A stretch of 46,061 nucleotides of DNA from Aporhodopirellula sallentina SM41 (GCF_000346505.1 NZ_ANOH01000120.1:1-46061), one strand, 5' to 3'. Counted from the stretch's first letter, positions 17,710 to 25,517 are shown. Notes: a model not told the origin generated them from the letters alone. Translations and numbers: made by a program.

Positions 17710-18312
17710 CTAACGAATGTTTGCCTTGATCGCGGCAACGGTGGCTTTCGGATCCCCGTCTGCCAACGGCGTGAAGATTTCGAAATGCTCTCGGTAAGTT
17801 TGGGCGTAGTTGTCGTGACGCGTGTAGGTGAGCAACATGCGCGAACACAACTGCCGCCACGCGCCCAACATGTCTTCGCCACCGCACGCGACCAAAATCG
17901 CCTCGTGGAATTCAACATCCCGCAGGGCAATGTGGGTCGCCTTGCCCGTGTCACAGGCCGCCTTCAAACGATCCAGTGACACCTCGACAAGCTTCAGTTC
18001 GCCGGGGTCGACTGAGGCGGCACCGCGGGTCACCACGTGAGTCTCAATCTCGACACGCAGCGATGTGATAAACTTCCGGTCCTCTGGATTCGGCGGTTGC
18101 CGTACCATCACACCACGGTTGGCGTAGTAGGCGAGATATCCTTCGTGAGACAATTGAATGAATGCGTCACGAACGGGACCGCGACTGACGCCAAACCGGC
18201 TCGCCAATTCAATCTCACGCAGCATCGACCCGGCCTCGAAACGACCCGACAGGAGATCGTCGCGAAGTTGGTTGGTGACCTGTTCTCGTACCGTCTTCGG
18301 TTGAATGGACAT
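17710..18312 (-). CDS. GntR-family regulator, FadR/FCD type
   Basis: 200 residues. The winged helix spans about 8-72 (REQVTNQLRDDLLSGRFEAG, then FGVSRGPVRDAFIQLSHEGYL). An all-helical FCD ligand domain follows, with RDVEFHEAI and REHFEIFTPLADGD carrying Asp/His residues of the usual metal/ligand site. The protein stops at AAIKANIR, earlier than most family members, and the last conserved His of the FCD fold appears replaced by Asn. It diverges from the KDPG aldolase gene. A perfect palindrome, TGTTAA-TTG-TTAACA, lies 46 bp before its start. FCD regulators usually sense sugar acids or keto acids and repress, so control by a pathway intermediate such as KDG is likely. Confidence 0.88.
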   Translation of the reverse strand: MSIQPKTVREQVTNQLRDDLLSGRFEAGSMLREIELASRFGVSRGPVRDAFIQLSHEGYLAYYANRGVMVRQPPNPEDRKFITSLRVEIETHVVTRGAASVDPGELKLVEVSLDRLKAACDTGKATHIALRDVEFHEAILVACGGEDMLGAWRQLCSRMLLTYTRHDNYAQTYREHFEIFTPLADGDPKATVAAIKANIR

Positions 18313-18357
18313 GATTTCGACTCAGTTTTTTGCGCCAGGCACCTTACGAATGCCATC

Positions 18358-18372
18358 TGTTAATTGTTAACA
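18358..18372. promoter_or_regulatory. Palindromic operator candidate in the GntR/KDPG-aldolase divergent promoter
   Basis: TGTTAA-TTG-TTAACA is a perfect 6-3-6 inverted repeat located between the GntR start (46 bp away) and the KDPG aldolase start (78 bp away). Its right part, TTGTTAACAT, matches nine of ten bases of the palindrome upstream of the GH50 gene at 20703-20712. FadR-type regulators bind short palindromes of the TTGTnnACAA kind, so autoregulation and control of both flanking transcripts is the natural reading. Confidence 0.6.
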
Positions 18373-18449
18373 TCGTACAGCGTCGTGAATCCATATACAA
18401 GTGATTGCTTGCCGAGATTTTGCAGTAAACCCGCAATGGGAGAGAGAAA

Positions 18450-19067
18450 TTGATAGACCAGATAGAAAGTTTGCGGATCGTCCCCGTCGTCGCGATTGAC
18501 CGCGTGGAAGACGCGTCCGATTTAGCTGATGCCCTGACCGAGGGGGGGCTTCCGGTTGCCGAAATTACCCTGCGGACCGACGCCGGAGTCGCGGCCATCG
18601 AGTCGCTCGCCGATCGCCAAGGTTTCCTCGTCGGGGCCGGAACGGTGCACAGCGTTGACCAGGCCAAGCAGGTTGCAGACGCGGGGGCTCGATTCATCGT
18701 CTCGCCCGGGTTCAATCCGCGAACCGTTCAGTGGTGCTTGGACAACGAAATGCCGATCTTCCCGGGCGTCTCCAGCCCCACGGATCTCGAAACGGCCCTC
18801 GAATTCGGCTTGGAGGTGGTTAAGTTTTTTCCGGCGGAACAAATCGGCGGCGCGAAGATGCTCAAGGCGCTTCAAGGGCCCTACGGTTCGGTGCGGTTCA
18901 TCCCAACGGGCGGTATCTCAACGAGCAACCTTCGCGACTACTTGTCCCTGCCTTCCGTCGTCGCCTGCGGTGGCAGTTGGATGGTGAAGGCCGATCTGAT
19001 CCGCGATCAGAAGTTTGCCGAAATTGCTCAACTGACTCGCGACGCGGTCGAGTTGGCTAAGAGCTGA
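18450..19067 (+). CDS. eda: 2-keto-3-deoxy-6-phosphogluconate aldolase
   Basis: 205-residue class I aldolase of the KDPG/KHG family. Glu38 (PVAEITLRT) and the Schiff-base Lys125 (VVKFFPAEQ) are in place, with the GAGTV and PTGGIS phosphate-binding segments. It splits KDPG into pyruvate and glyceraldehyde-3-phosphate, the last step of AHG and KDG breakdown. The start is a TTG at 18450: GGAG lies seven bases upstream, no Met is available near the N-terminus, and the family begins with exactly this LRIVPVVxID segment. It is divergent from the GntR gene and 293 bp before the KDG kinase gene. The operator-like palindrome at 18358-18372 lies in its promoter region. Confidence 0.93.
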   Translation: MIDQIESLRIVPVVAIDRVEDASDLADALTEGGLPVAEITLRTDAGVAAIESLADRQGFLVGAGTVHSVDQAKQVADAGARFIVSPGFNPRTVQWCLDNEMPIFPGVSSPTDLETALEFGLEVVKFFPAEQIGGAKMLKALQGPYGSVRFIPTGGISTSNLRDYLSLPSVVACGGSWMVKADLIRDQKFAEIAQLTRDAVELAKS

Positions 19068-19095
19068 TTTCCCCCACGTGCATTTCCTCGACTGT

Positions 19096-19201
19096 GTTTG
19101 TAGAGAATGTCCTGGCGTTTGTAGAGGATGTCCTGGGGTTTGTAGAGAATATCCAGGGGGTTGTAGAGAATAATCAGGGCGTTTGTAGAGAATATTCAGG
19201 G
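19096..19201. repeat. Tandem repeat, five copies of about 21 bp, in the aldolase-kinase gap
   Basis: Units begin at 19096, 19117, 19138, 19159 and 19181, with the pattern GTTTGTAGAGAATnTCCnGGG. The fourth unit starts GGTTG and is 22 bp; a decayed sixth copy (TTGTCGAAGATG) follows at 19203. The array fills about a third of the 293-bp gap between the KDPG aldolase and KDG kinase genes (19068-19360). An ORF (19094-19309) reads it as a seven-residue FVENVLG-type repeat, but the one-base shift, lack of RBS and lack of other features argue against translation. A microsatellite-like expansion, or an RNA or protein-binding array, are both possible. Confidence 0.85.
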
Positions 19202-19360
19202 CTTGTCGAAGATGCTTGTGTTGGTCGGGTTCCTGTGTTTATCGCGTCGCCTGTGCTGGTCGCCTTCGCGCGTGCTGGCCTCCTTGTCCATCTTCGCCCG
19301 ATGACGTGAACCGTTGCCGGGCAAATCGTTACACACATATTTTTATCTAATATCCCCACC

Positions 19361-20464
19361 ATGAAGAACGCACTTAACGTCAAAAACGCAGACGATTGTC
19401 GCTTTGACCTTGTCTCACTCGGCGAAGTTATGATCCGGCTCGATCCCGGCGAAACCCGCATCCGCACCGCCCGGCAATTCAACGTTTGGGAAGGAGGCGG
19501 CGAGTACAACGTCGCTCGCGGCCTGCGGCGATGCTTTGGAATGCGAACGGCATTGGTCAGTGCGTTCGCGGACAACGAGATCGGACGACTCGCCGAAGAT
19601 CTCATCCTTCAAGGTGGCGTCGACATGAGTTTCGTGAAATGGATGCCTTACGACGGACTCGGCAGAACGATCCGCAATGGGTTGAACTTCACCGAACGCG
19701 GGTTTGGTATCCGTGGGGCGGTGGGATGTCCCGATCGTGGTTTGACCGCCGCGAGTCAACTCAAACCGGGCGACATTGATTGGGAACACCTCTTCGGGAA
19801 ACTCGGTGTCCGCTGGTTCCACACCGGTGGCATCTATGCGGCGCTGAGCGACACGACACCGGATGTTGTTATCGAAGCGGTTCAGTGCGCACGCAAACAC
19901 GGCACGATCGTCAGCTACGACCTGAACTATCGCCCGTCGCTATGGAAAGGGATCGGCGGGCATGCCAAGGCGCAGGAAGTCAATCGCGAGATCGCGAAGT
20001 CAGTTGACGTGATGATCGGCAACGAGGAAGACTTCACCGCTTGTCTGGGATTGCATGTCGAAGGTGTCGACGAAAATCTCGCAAACATCGACGTTGAGAA
20101 GTTCAAACAGATGATCGAGAGAGCGGTCACCGAATTCCCGAACTTTCAAGCCACCGGCACGACGCTCCGTGAAGTCCATTCGGCAACCTCCAACGACTGG
20201 AGTGCGGTGGCATGGTGTGGCGGCGAGTTCTATGAGTCGCAGGCATTCCCCAAACTCGAGATTCTCGATCGAGTCGGCGGCGGAGATAGCTTTGCCAGCG
20301 GTTTGATCTACGGCTTCCTGACGACCGGCGATCCCGACAAGGCCGTTAATTATGGTGCCGCTCACGGTGCCCTCGCCATGACCACGCCCGGTGACACCAC
20401 GATGGTCACCGTCCAGGAAGTCGAAAAGGTGATGGCCGGAGGCGGCGCAAGAGTCGTCCGCTAG
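19361..20464 (+). CDS. kdgK: 2-keto-3-deoxygluconate kinase (PfkB family)
   Basis: 367-residue ribokinase/PfkB-fold sugar kinase. The N-terminal GEVMIRLDPGE and WEGGGEYNVARGLRRCFG (substrate lid, residues about 43-60) match KDG kinases. The second signature is DRVGGGDSFASG with catalytic Asp309; the usual GAGD is GGGD here. It phosphorylates KDG to KDPG, feeding the aldolase encoded just upstream. At 367 residues it is longer than the usual 310-340, with an insertion around 230-275. The ATG at 19361 follows a C-rich ATCCCCACC rather than a Shine-Dalgarno site. A hairpin follows the stop codon by about 30 bp. Confidence 0.9.
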   Translation: MKNALNVKNADDCRFDLVSLGEVMIRLDPGETRIRTARQFNVWEGGGEYNVARGLRRCFGMRTALVSAFADNEIGRLAEDLILQGGVDMSFVKWMPYDGLGRTIRNGLNFTERGFGIRGAVGCPDRGLTAASQLKPGDIDWEHLFGKLGVRWFHTGGIYAALSDTTPDVVIEAVQCARKHGTIVSYDLNYRPSLWKGIGGHAKAQEVNREIAKSVDVMIGNEEDFTACLGLHVEGVDENLANIDVEKFKQMIERAVTEFPNFQATGTTLREVHSATSNDWSAVAWCGGEFYESQAFPKLEILDRVGGGDSFASGLIYGFLTTGDPDKAVNYGAAHGALAMTTPGDTTMVTVQEVEKVMAGGGARVVR

Positions 20465-20492
20465 TCGTTTCTATCAGCAATATCTTCAGGTA

Positions 20493-20542
20493 GTGGATCT
20501 TGTAAAAGATCCTGGTGCATGAGGATCCCTAACCAGATCCAC
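20493..20542 (+). terminator. Hairpin with two alternative pairings after the KDG kinase gene
   Basis: GGATCTT (20495-20501), loop GTAA, AAGATCC (20506-20512) form a perfect 7-bp stem 30 bases after the stop. The left arm can also pair elsewhere: GTGGATCT (20493-20500) is complementary to AGATCCAC (20535-20542). No T-run follows, so it is not a standard intrinsic terminator. It may be a weak terminator, a 3'-end stabiliser or a switch between two structures. Confidence 0.4.
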
Positions 20543-20699
20543 CACGGCTTACCCAAGCCTATCCACCCCAAACCAGATCGGGCGAGCGTTCTCAGCACGC
20601 AGCGCATCCCAATGCTCATTTGTACGACGAGCGACCCACAATCGCCCATAACGTGGCAGGCAACGCCGTTATCCGGTTGACACCCGAGTTCGAGTCGTT

Positions 20700-20729
20700 A
20701 TTTTGTTAACAATCTACATGTGACAAAAT
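20700..20729. promoter_or_regulatory. Operator candidate upstream of the GH50 agarase gene
   Basis: TTGTTAACAA at 20703-20712 is a perfect 10-bp palindrome. A second inverted pair overlaps it: ATTTTGT (20700-20706) and ACAAAAT (20723-20729). The palindrome shares TTGTTAACA with the GntR/KDPG-aldolase intergenic site. It lies about 73 bp before the annotated GH50 start and is the best candidate for regulation of the hydrolase operon by the GntR regulator. Confidence 0.55.
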
Positions 20730-20784
20730 CGTGGTTCAGCCGGCACCGCGTCCGGCAATCACGCCCCCACCGCACTGAATACCA

Positions 20785-23013
20785 ATGATTTGCCATTCGG
20801 GTTCTCCCACGTTCGCCAATCCTGCGAACGTTCTTCAGCAGGCCGCCGCTGCTTGCCGCTCTTCTTACGCTCCGCCGATTCGAGCCAAATCGACTCCCGT
20901 CGCGGCCGCGTTGACCCTATCGAGGTCGCCGTACTGCGTCGCGATCGTGTTGGGGATGTTGCTCGCGTCGCCGTCACCGGCACACGCCAGCGAGCCGGAC
21001 TCACGTGAAATGCTGTTCCATTTTGAAGACGATGAGTCGATGGGACGAATCGAATCGCGTGGCATTGAAATCAGCCGCGTTGACGGTGCGTCTGGCTCGC
21101 GACTCATGCTTCATTCGCGCCACGATTTGGACTGGCCCGGCATCACGCTCAAACCCGAGTCGACCTTTTGGAATGGTGCCCCGTATCAACGTCTCGCACT
21201 CGACGTGCAGAACACAGGAGAGCACGCCTTCGAATTGGGACTGCGGATCGACAACCCGGGAGGAGACGGACAGAGCAATAGCGTTACAAAAATGACGTTC
21301 GTCAAACCAGGTGACTCGGTTACCGTTTCGGCGAACTTGTCTGACACACCGTGGCAATTTTCCAGCCCGTTGAAATTGGAAGGAATGCACGCGGCCCCCG
21401 GACAGCAATCGATCGATCCGGCGAAGATTAATGAGGTTATTCTGTTTCTGCGAACGCCGAGGGAAGACCACGAGTTCACAATCGATAACGTTCGATTCGA
21501 ACAACCCGTCGAAGTTCTCGATCCAGAAACGTTCCTGCCGTTCATCGATGAGTACGGGCAATTCATCCACGGCGATTGGCCGGGCAAGATTCATTCGGAC
21601 GCGCAGCTCCATCAGTACCGCGACGACGAAGCCAAAGTGTTGGCAGAGAGCACCGGGCCGACTTCGTTTAATCGATTCGGTGGATGGAAGGATGGTCCCC
21701 AACGCGATCGTGCGAAGTTCTTTCGCGTCGAGAAACATGATGGCGTTTGGTGGCTGATCGATCCTGACGGATGTCGATTTTGGTCACACGGCATCGACTC
21801 GGTTTCCACTCGCTTCGGTGGCACCGGAACGCAGCACCGCGAAACCTACTTCCGGAATCTCCCCTCCAAGGAATCACCGCTCGGTCAGTTTTACTTCCAG
21901 AGCACGTGGGCATTCGGGTTCTACGCGGACCGAATTCCTTTCGAGATGTACAACTTCTACGCGGCGAATTTGTTTCGCAAATACGGCGAGAATTGGAAGT
22001 CGGAATTCACAAAAACCGCTCATCAGCGTCTGCGCCATTGGGGCATGAATACGCTCGCGTCTTGGTCAGACTCGGAGGTGTATCTGCAGCACAAGACGCC
22101 CTATGTCGCCTTCTTCCGAGCCGAGAATTGCCCGACGTTGCAGGGCGCCGAAAAGCGATGGACTACGTTCGTGGATGTGTTTGATCCTCAGTTCCGCACG
22201 GCGGTGATCGAGGGGATCGATACGTGTCACGAATCACTCGGTGATCCATGGTGCATCGGATTCTATGTTGATAATGAGTTGTACTGGGGCAACAACGAAT
22301 CTTTGGCCCTTTGGACTCTCGCCTGCCCACCTGAACAGGCCGCCAAGAAGGTGTTCATCGAGCAGCTTCGTGACAAATATGAAACTGTCGAAGAACTCAA
22401 TGCGTCTTGGGGTACCGAGCACGAATCTTGGGACGCTCTCGCAACCGCGACCCAGACGCCGGATGTCGAAAATGCCTCCGAAGACTTGCTCGCATTTTCC
22501 AAACAGTTCGCGGACACGTATTTCGGAACCGTCAAAGGGGAACTCGCGAAGGCTGCACCCGGGCAACTGTACCTCGGTTGTCGATTCATCTGGTACTCGG
22601 ATGTTGCGTTGCGGGCGGCGAGCAAATTCTGCGACGTCGTCAGTTTCAATCAATATCGCTACAGCGTCGCGGACCTCCAACTTCCCGAAGGCGAAGACAA
22701 ACCGATCATCGTCGGCGAGTTCCACTTCGGTGCACTTGACCGTGGGCTTTTTCACCCGACCAAAGTCCCCGCGAAGAATCAAGAGCATCGAGCGGAGTGC
22801 TACAAGAACTTCTTGAACACCGCACTGAAAAACCCCCGTGTCGTCGGCACTCACTGGTTTCAGTACACGTCCGAACCGACTGCGGGGCGAGGCGATGGTG
22901 AGAACTATCAAGTCGGCTTTGTCGACAATTGTGACACGCCCTATCCCGAAACCATTGCCGCCGCCCAAGAGATCGGTGCGAACATGTACAAGGTCCGATC
23001 GAACAACCCGTAA
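20785..23013 (+). CDS. GH50 beta-agarase, secreted
   Basis: 742 residues. Near residues 48-68 is a hydrophobic signal core (CVAIVLGMLLASPSPAHA) with a cleavage site before SEPDS. It lies unusually far from the ATG, so a downstream start such as the TTG at 20911 may be the real one. Residues about 75-235 form a beta-sandwich, CBM-like domain. The GH50 barrel follows, opening with GVWWLIDPDGCRFWSHGIDSV. The two catalytic glutamates are E498 (YVDNELYWG, acid/base) and E645 (IIVGEFHFG, nucleophile). GH50 enzymes cut beta-1,4 links of agarose, mostly releasing neoagarobiose or short neoagaro-oligosaccharides, which GH117 then splits. First gene of a four-gene hydrolase run. Confidence 0.92.
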   Translation: MICHSGSPTFANPANVLQQAAAACRSSYAPPIRAKSTPVAAALTLSRSPYCVAIVLGMLLASPSPAHASEPDSREMLFHFEDDESMGRIESRGIEISRVDGASGSRLMLHSRHDLDWPGITLKPESTFWNGAPYQRLALDVQNTGEHAFELGLRIDNPGGDGQSNSVTKMTFVKPGDSVTVSANLSDTPWQFSSPLKLEGMHAAPGQQSIDPAKINEVILFLRTPREDHEFTIDNVRFEQPVEVLDPETFLPFIDEYGQFIHGDWPGKIHSDAQLHQYRDDEAKVLAESTGPTSFNRFGGWKDGPQRDRAKFFRVEKHDGVWWLIDPDGCRFWSHGIDSVSTRFGGTGTQHRETYFRNLPSKESPLGQFYFQSTWAFGFYADRIPFEMYNFYAANLFRKYGENWKSEFTKTAHQRLRHWGMNTLASWSDSEVYLQHKTPYVAFFRAENCPTLQGAEKRWTTFVDVFDPQFRTAVIEGIDTCHESLGDPWCIGFYVDNELYWGNNESLALWTLACPPEQAAKKVFIEQLRDKYETVEELNASWGTEHESWDALATATQTPDVENASEDLLAFSKQFADTYFGTVKGELAKAAPGQLYLGCRFIWYSDVALRAASKFCDVVSFNQYRYSVADLQLPEGEDKPIIVGEFHFGALDRGLFHPTKVPAKNQEHRAECYKNFLNTALKNPRVVGTHWFQYTSEPTAGRGDGENYQVGFVDNCDTPYPETIAAAQEIGANMYKVRSNNP

Positions 23014-23124
23014 CTCATGTCCCCGTAGTCTGTCTCTGGCCGCCCGCAGCAAGTTCTGCGTTCTCGACGCATTCTACTCAGGTGCAACTCTCCACACCTT
23101 GGCATCACTCTACATGGTTCTCCA

Positions 23125-23997
23125 ATGACAATCGCCAAACACTTCGTGCCTCTGATTCTTCTTTGCCTTGTCAGCAACGTATCAGCTCAGACAACGCCAC
23201 ACTTTGTCGACCATGAAGATCCTCGGCCCTCGGACAAAACATGGGAACTGGTCGATCTGATGTCCGACGATTTTGATGGAAACGAACTGGATGAATCGAA
23301 ATGGGACAGCGATCCCAAATCAAGAGGCTGGGCATGGATCGGTCGCCCACCTGGATTGTTCCAACCCGAAAGTGTCGCGGTCAAAGAGGGCAACCTCTGC
23401 GTGACCGTCGGCGTCCTCGATTCACCGCAGACCATCAACGATCACGAGTACAAATACCACGGTGCGATCGTTCGCTCGATCCATCCCGGCCAAGTCGGAT
23501 GGTATTACGAGTGTCGTATGAAAGCGAACCATACGGAAATGTCGTCCACATTTTGGTTGATGACGAAAGGTAACGTTCCCAAAAGACTCGAGTTCGATAT
23601 TCAAGAATGCGTCGGCCGAACCACCGAACTGACACACGGTTGGGGACGCAATTGGAATCAGATCTTTCATTCCAACGCGATCGAGCGTCCCACGAAAGAG
23701 CGTCCTGAAAAGGTTCAAATTCAAGGTTCGGTCAAAACGGAAACCGAAAACTGGGAGCGATATTACGTCTACGGAGCGTGGTGGAAATCGCCTCGCGAGC
23801 TGCGTTTTTATCTCGACGGCAAATACGTCTACTCTCTCAAACCGGGAGTCGATTGGGATGTTCCCTCCTACTACCAAATGGCGATCGAAACCTATGACTG
23901 GAATCCGGTGCCCGAGGACGGCGGATATGTCGCCACCATGTCCGAAGACGAACGGACCACGCGTTACGACTGGATCCGCACATGGCGATTGAAATAG
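23125..23997 (+). CDS. GH16 endo-beta-galactan hydrolase (agarase/porphyranase type), secreted
   Basis: 290 residues: a 22-residue signal peptide (MTIAKHFVPLILLCLVSNVSA) followed by a jelly-roll GH16 domain and nothing else. The catalytic ExDxxE motif is E156-F-D158-I-Q-E161 in RLEFDIQECVGR. DFDGNELDESKWDSD near the start and WWKSPRELRFYLDGKYVYSL near the end are typical of the agarase, porphyranase and carrageenase branch. It would cut agar or porphyran internally and supply oligosaccharides to the GH50 enzyme. Agarose and porphyran specificity cannot be separated by eye. It is 111 bp after GH50 and 98 bp before GH117, all co-oriented. Confidence 0.88.
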   Translation: MTIAKHFVPLILLCLVSNVSAQTTPHFVDHEDPRPSDKTWELVDLMSDDFDGNELDESKWDSDPKSRGWAWIGRPPGLFQPESVAVKEGNLCVTVGVLDSPQTINDHEYKYHGAIVRSIHPGQVGWYYECRMKANHTEMSSTFWLMTKGNVPKRLEFDIQECVGRTTELTHGWGRNWNQIFHSNAIERPTKERPEKVQIQGSVKTETENWERYYVYGAWWKSPRELRFYLDGKYVYSLKPGVDWDVPSYYQMAIETYDWNPVPEDGGYVATMSEDERTTRYDWIRTWRLK

Positions 23998-24095
23998 CCC
24001 GCTGTGTTACCGTCCTCGATTCCATCCTCGTTCTTTCGCGACTCGCTTAGCACCCCTGTTTTTCCCCACGTTTTACTCGCATCCGAATCGGCTCC

Positions 24096-25433
24096 ATGAA
24101 TTACGTACTGTCCCCGTCTCGAAAATGCTCGTTCGTTGTTGCACTCATCCTGTGCCTTCCATGTGCGGCGTTGGCCGATGAGTTCAAAGGACGTGTTGTT
24201 GACCGCGAATCACAATCCCCTCTGGCCGGGCTGACGGTCCGCCTCGTCGAAGACGAGTTGTCAACGAAGACAGACGACAATGGCACCTTCCAAATCGAAG
24301 CCAGTGATTCGGACGCCAAAACAATCAGGGTGGAGAGTGTCGGATACATGTTCGATGAAGAACAGAACGTGTCACCTAACGACGAGATTGAGTTCAAACT
24401 TCGAAAGCGGCACGAGAGCGCCGCCACCATCCGCGAGCAACATTACTTGGCCAATGGGTGCGAAGTCGACAATCCAGCGAAACCGGAATGGAACATCGCC
24501 TTCACCTCGTCGCTTCTCAAAGGCGATCTCGCTCCCGATCCGACCTACACCCGTCGAGATCCGAGTTCGGTCATTCTTGTCGATGGCACGTACTACGTTT
24601 GGTACTCGTATAGTCTCACACACGACACCAACAAGATCGCCCCGTGGGACCTCAACGATCTCTATTTAGCCACTTCCAAAGACGGCGAAACATGGAAGGA
24701 GCAAGGCGTCGCAGTTCCGCGAGGTGTCGAAGGTTCGTTCGACCACCGTTCGGTCTTCACCACTGAAATCTTTGTGCACGATGACGTCTACTACCTCATC
24801 TACCAAGCCGCTGCGGACGTCGACGGAATCTACAATCGAAACGTTGTCGGAATGGCGCACGCCCAGTCCCCTGATGGGCCATGGAAAAAGCTCGATGCTC
24901 CCGTGCTCACGCCGACCTACACAGAACAAATGTTCTTTGACAACCGAGCCGTCCATGATCCCTGTCTGATTCATTACCGCGACAAGTTCTATCTGTACTA
25001 CAAGGGTGAGTGCAGTTGCCGCGACAACGAAAACTGTCGCCAGTGGTGCAACCCGCCATGCGGTCTTCGCAAGCAAGTCAAATGGGGCGTGGCGATCTCG
25101 GATTCACCCACCGGCCCATTCGAAAAGTCTCCGTACAACCCGATCACCAACACGGGCCATGAAGTCATGGTTTGGAAGTACGGAACCGGGATCGCAATTT
25201 TGCAACATCAAGACGGTCCTGAAGCCAAGACGATTCAATATGCCGAAGACGGGTTGAACTTCCAGGTCATGGGGACGGTGAAAAACATGCCTGAAGCCGC
25301 TGGGCTGTTCCGCCCCAACGAACCGGACGACACACCGCACTCTGGCGTTCAATGGGGACTGAGCCACGTTTTGAAATGGAACGCGGGCCCCAAAGGTTGG
25401 ATGTACATTCAGAAATATCAGAAGGTCGAGTAG
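24096..25433 (+). CDS. GH117 exo-alpha-1,3-(3,6-anhydro-L-galactosidase) with N-terminal carboxypeptidase-regulatory-like domain
   Basis: 445 residues. Signal peptide to about residue 28 (LPCAALA-D). Residues 29-105 are a CarboxypepD_reg/TonB-plug-like beta-sandwich (FKGRVVDRESQSPLAGLTVRL, DDNGTFQI). The GH117 propeller follows: TRRDPSSVI (Asp155), TYYVWYSY, WDLNDLYLATSKDGETW, AVHDPCLI and TNTGHEVM line up with the first GH117 of the window. An insertion of six cysteines in about 20 residues (CSCRDNENCRQWCNPPC, about 308-324) is unusual and suggests disulfides or a metal site in an exported protein. It would release AHG from oligosaccharides made by GH50 and GH16. The two GH117s clearly differ and may prefer different substrates. 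Confidence 0.88.
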   Translation: MNYVLSPSRKCSFVVALILCLPCAALADEFKGRVVDRESQSPLAGLTVRLVEDELSTKTDDNGTFQIEASDSDAKTIRVESVGYMFDEEQNVSPNDEIEFKLRKRHESAATIREQHYLANGCEVDNPAKPEWNIAFTSSLLKGDLAPDPTYTRRDPSSVILVDGTYYVWYSYSLTHDTNKIAPWDLNDLYLATSKDGETWKEQGVAVPRGVEGSFDHRSVFTTEIFVHDDVYYLIYQAAADVDGIYNRNVVGMAHAQSPDGPWKKLDAPVLTPTYTEQMFFDNRAVHDPCLIHYRDKFYLYYKGECSCRDNENCRQWCNPPCGLRKQVKWGVAISDSPTGPFEKSPYNPITNTGHEVMVWKYGTGIAILQHQDGPEAKTIQYAEDGLNFQVMGTVKNMPEAAGLFRPNEPDDTPHSGVQWGLSHVLKWNAGPKGWMYIQKYQKVE

Positions 25434-25517
25434 CAATCCGCGTGCGTCGCAGACTCGATGGGAGACCAAACGTTGGCTACTTCCACGGCGCGGCAACATC
25501 GTCAACGAGTTCACATC

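Larger units (their letters stand above)
20465..20784. other. 320-bp gap between kinase and GH50 genes
   Basis: No gene is supported. The first part holds an inverted-repeat cluster at 20493-20542 and the last part an operator-like palindrome at 20700-20729, both listed separately. The gap is consistent with the end of one transcript and the promoter of the agarase transcript. Confidence 0.5.

Noticed and set aside
19096-19201. CRISPR array
   Set aside because: Units are directly adjacent with no spacers, and no cas genes are visible.
19094-19309. Small protein with seven-residue repeats (FVENVLG type) encoded by the tandem array
   Set aside because: No RBS, repeat frame shifts by one base at the fourth unit, and the sequence after the repeats has no features.
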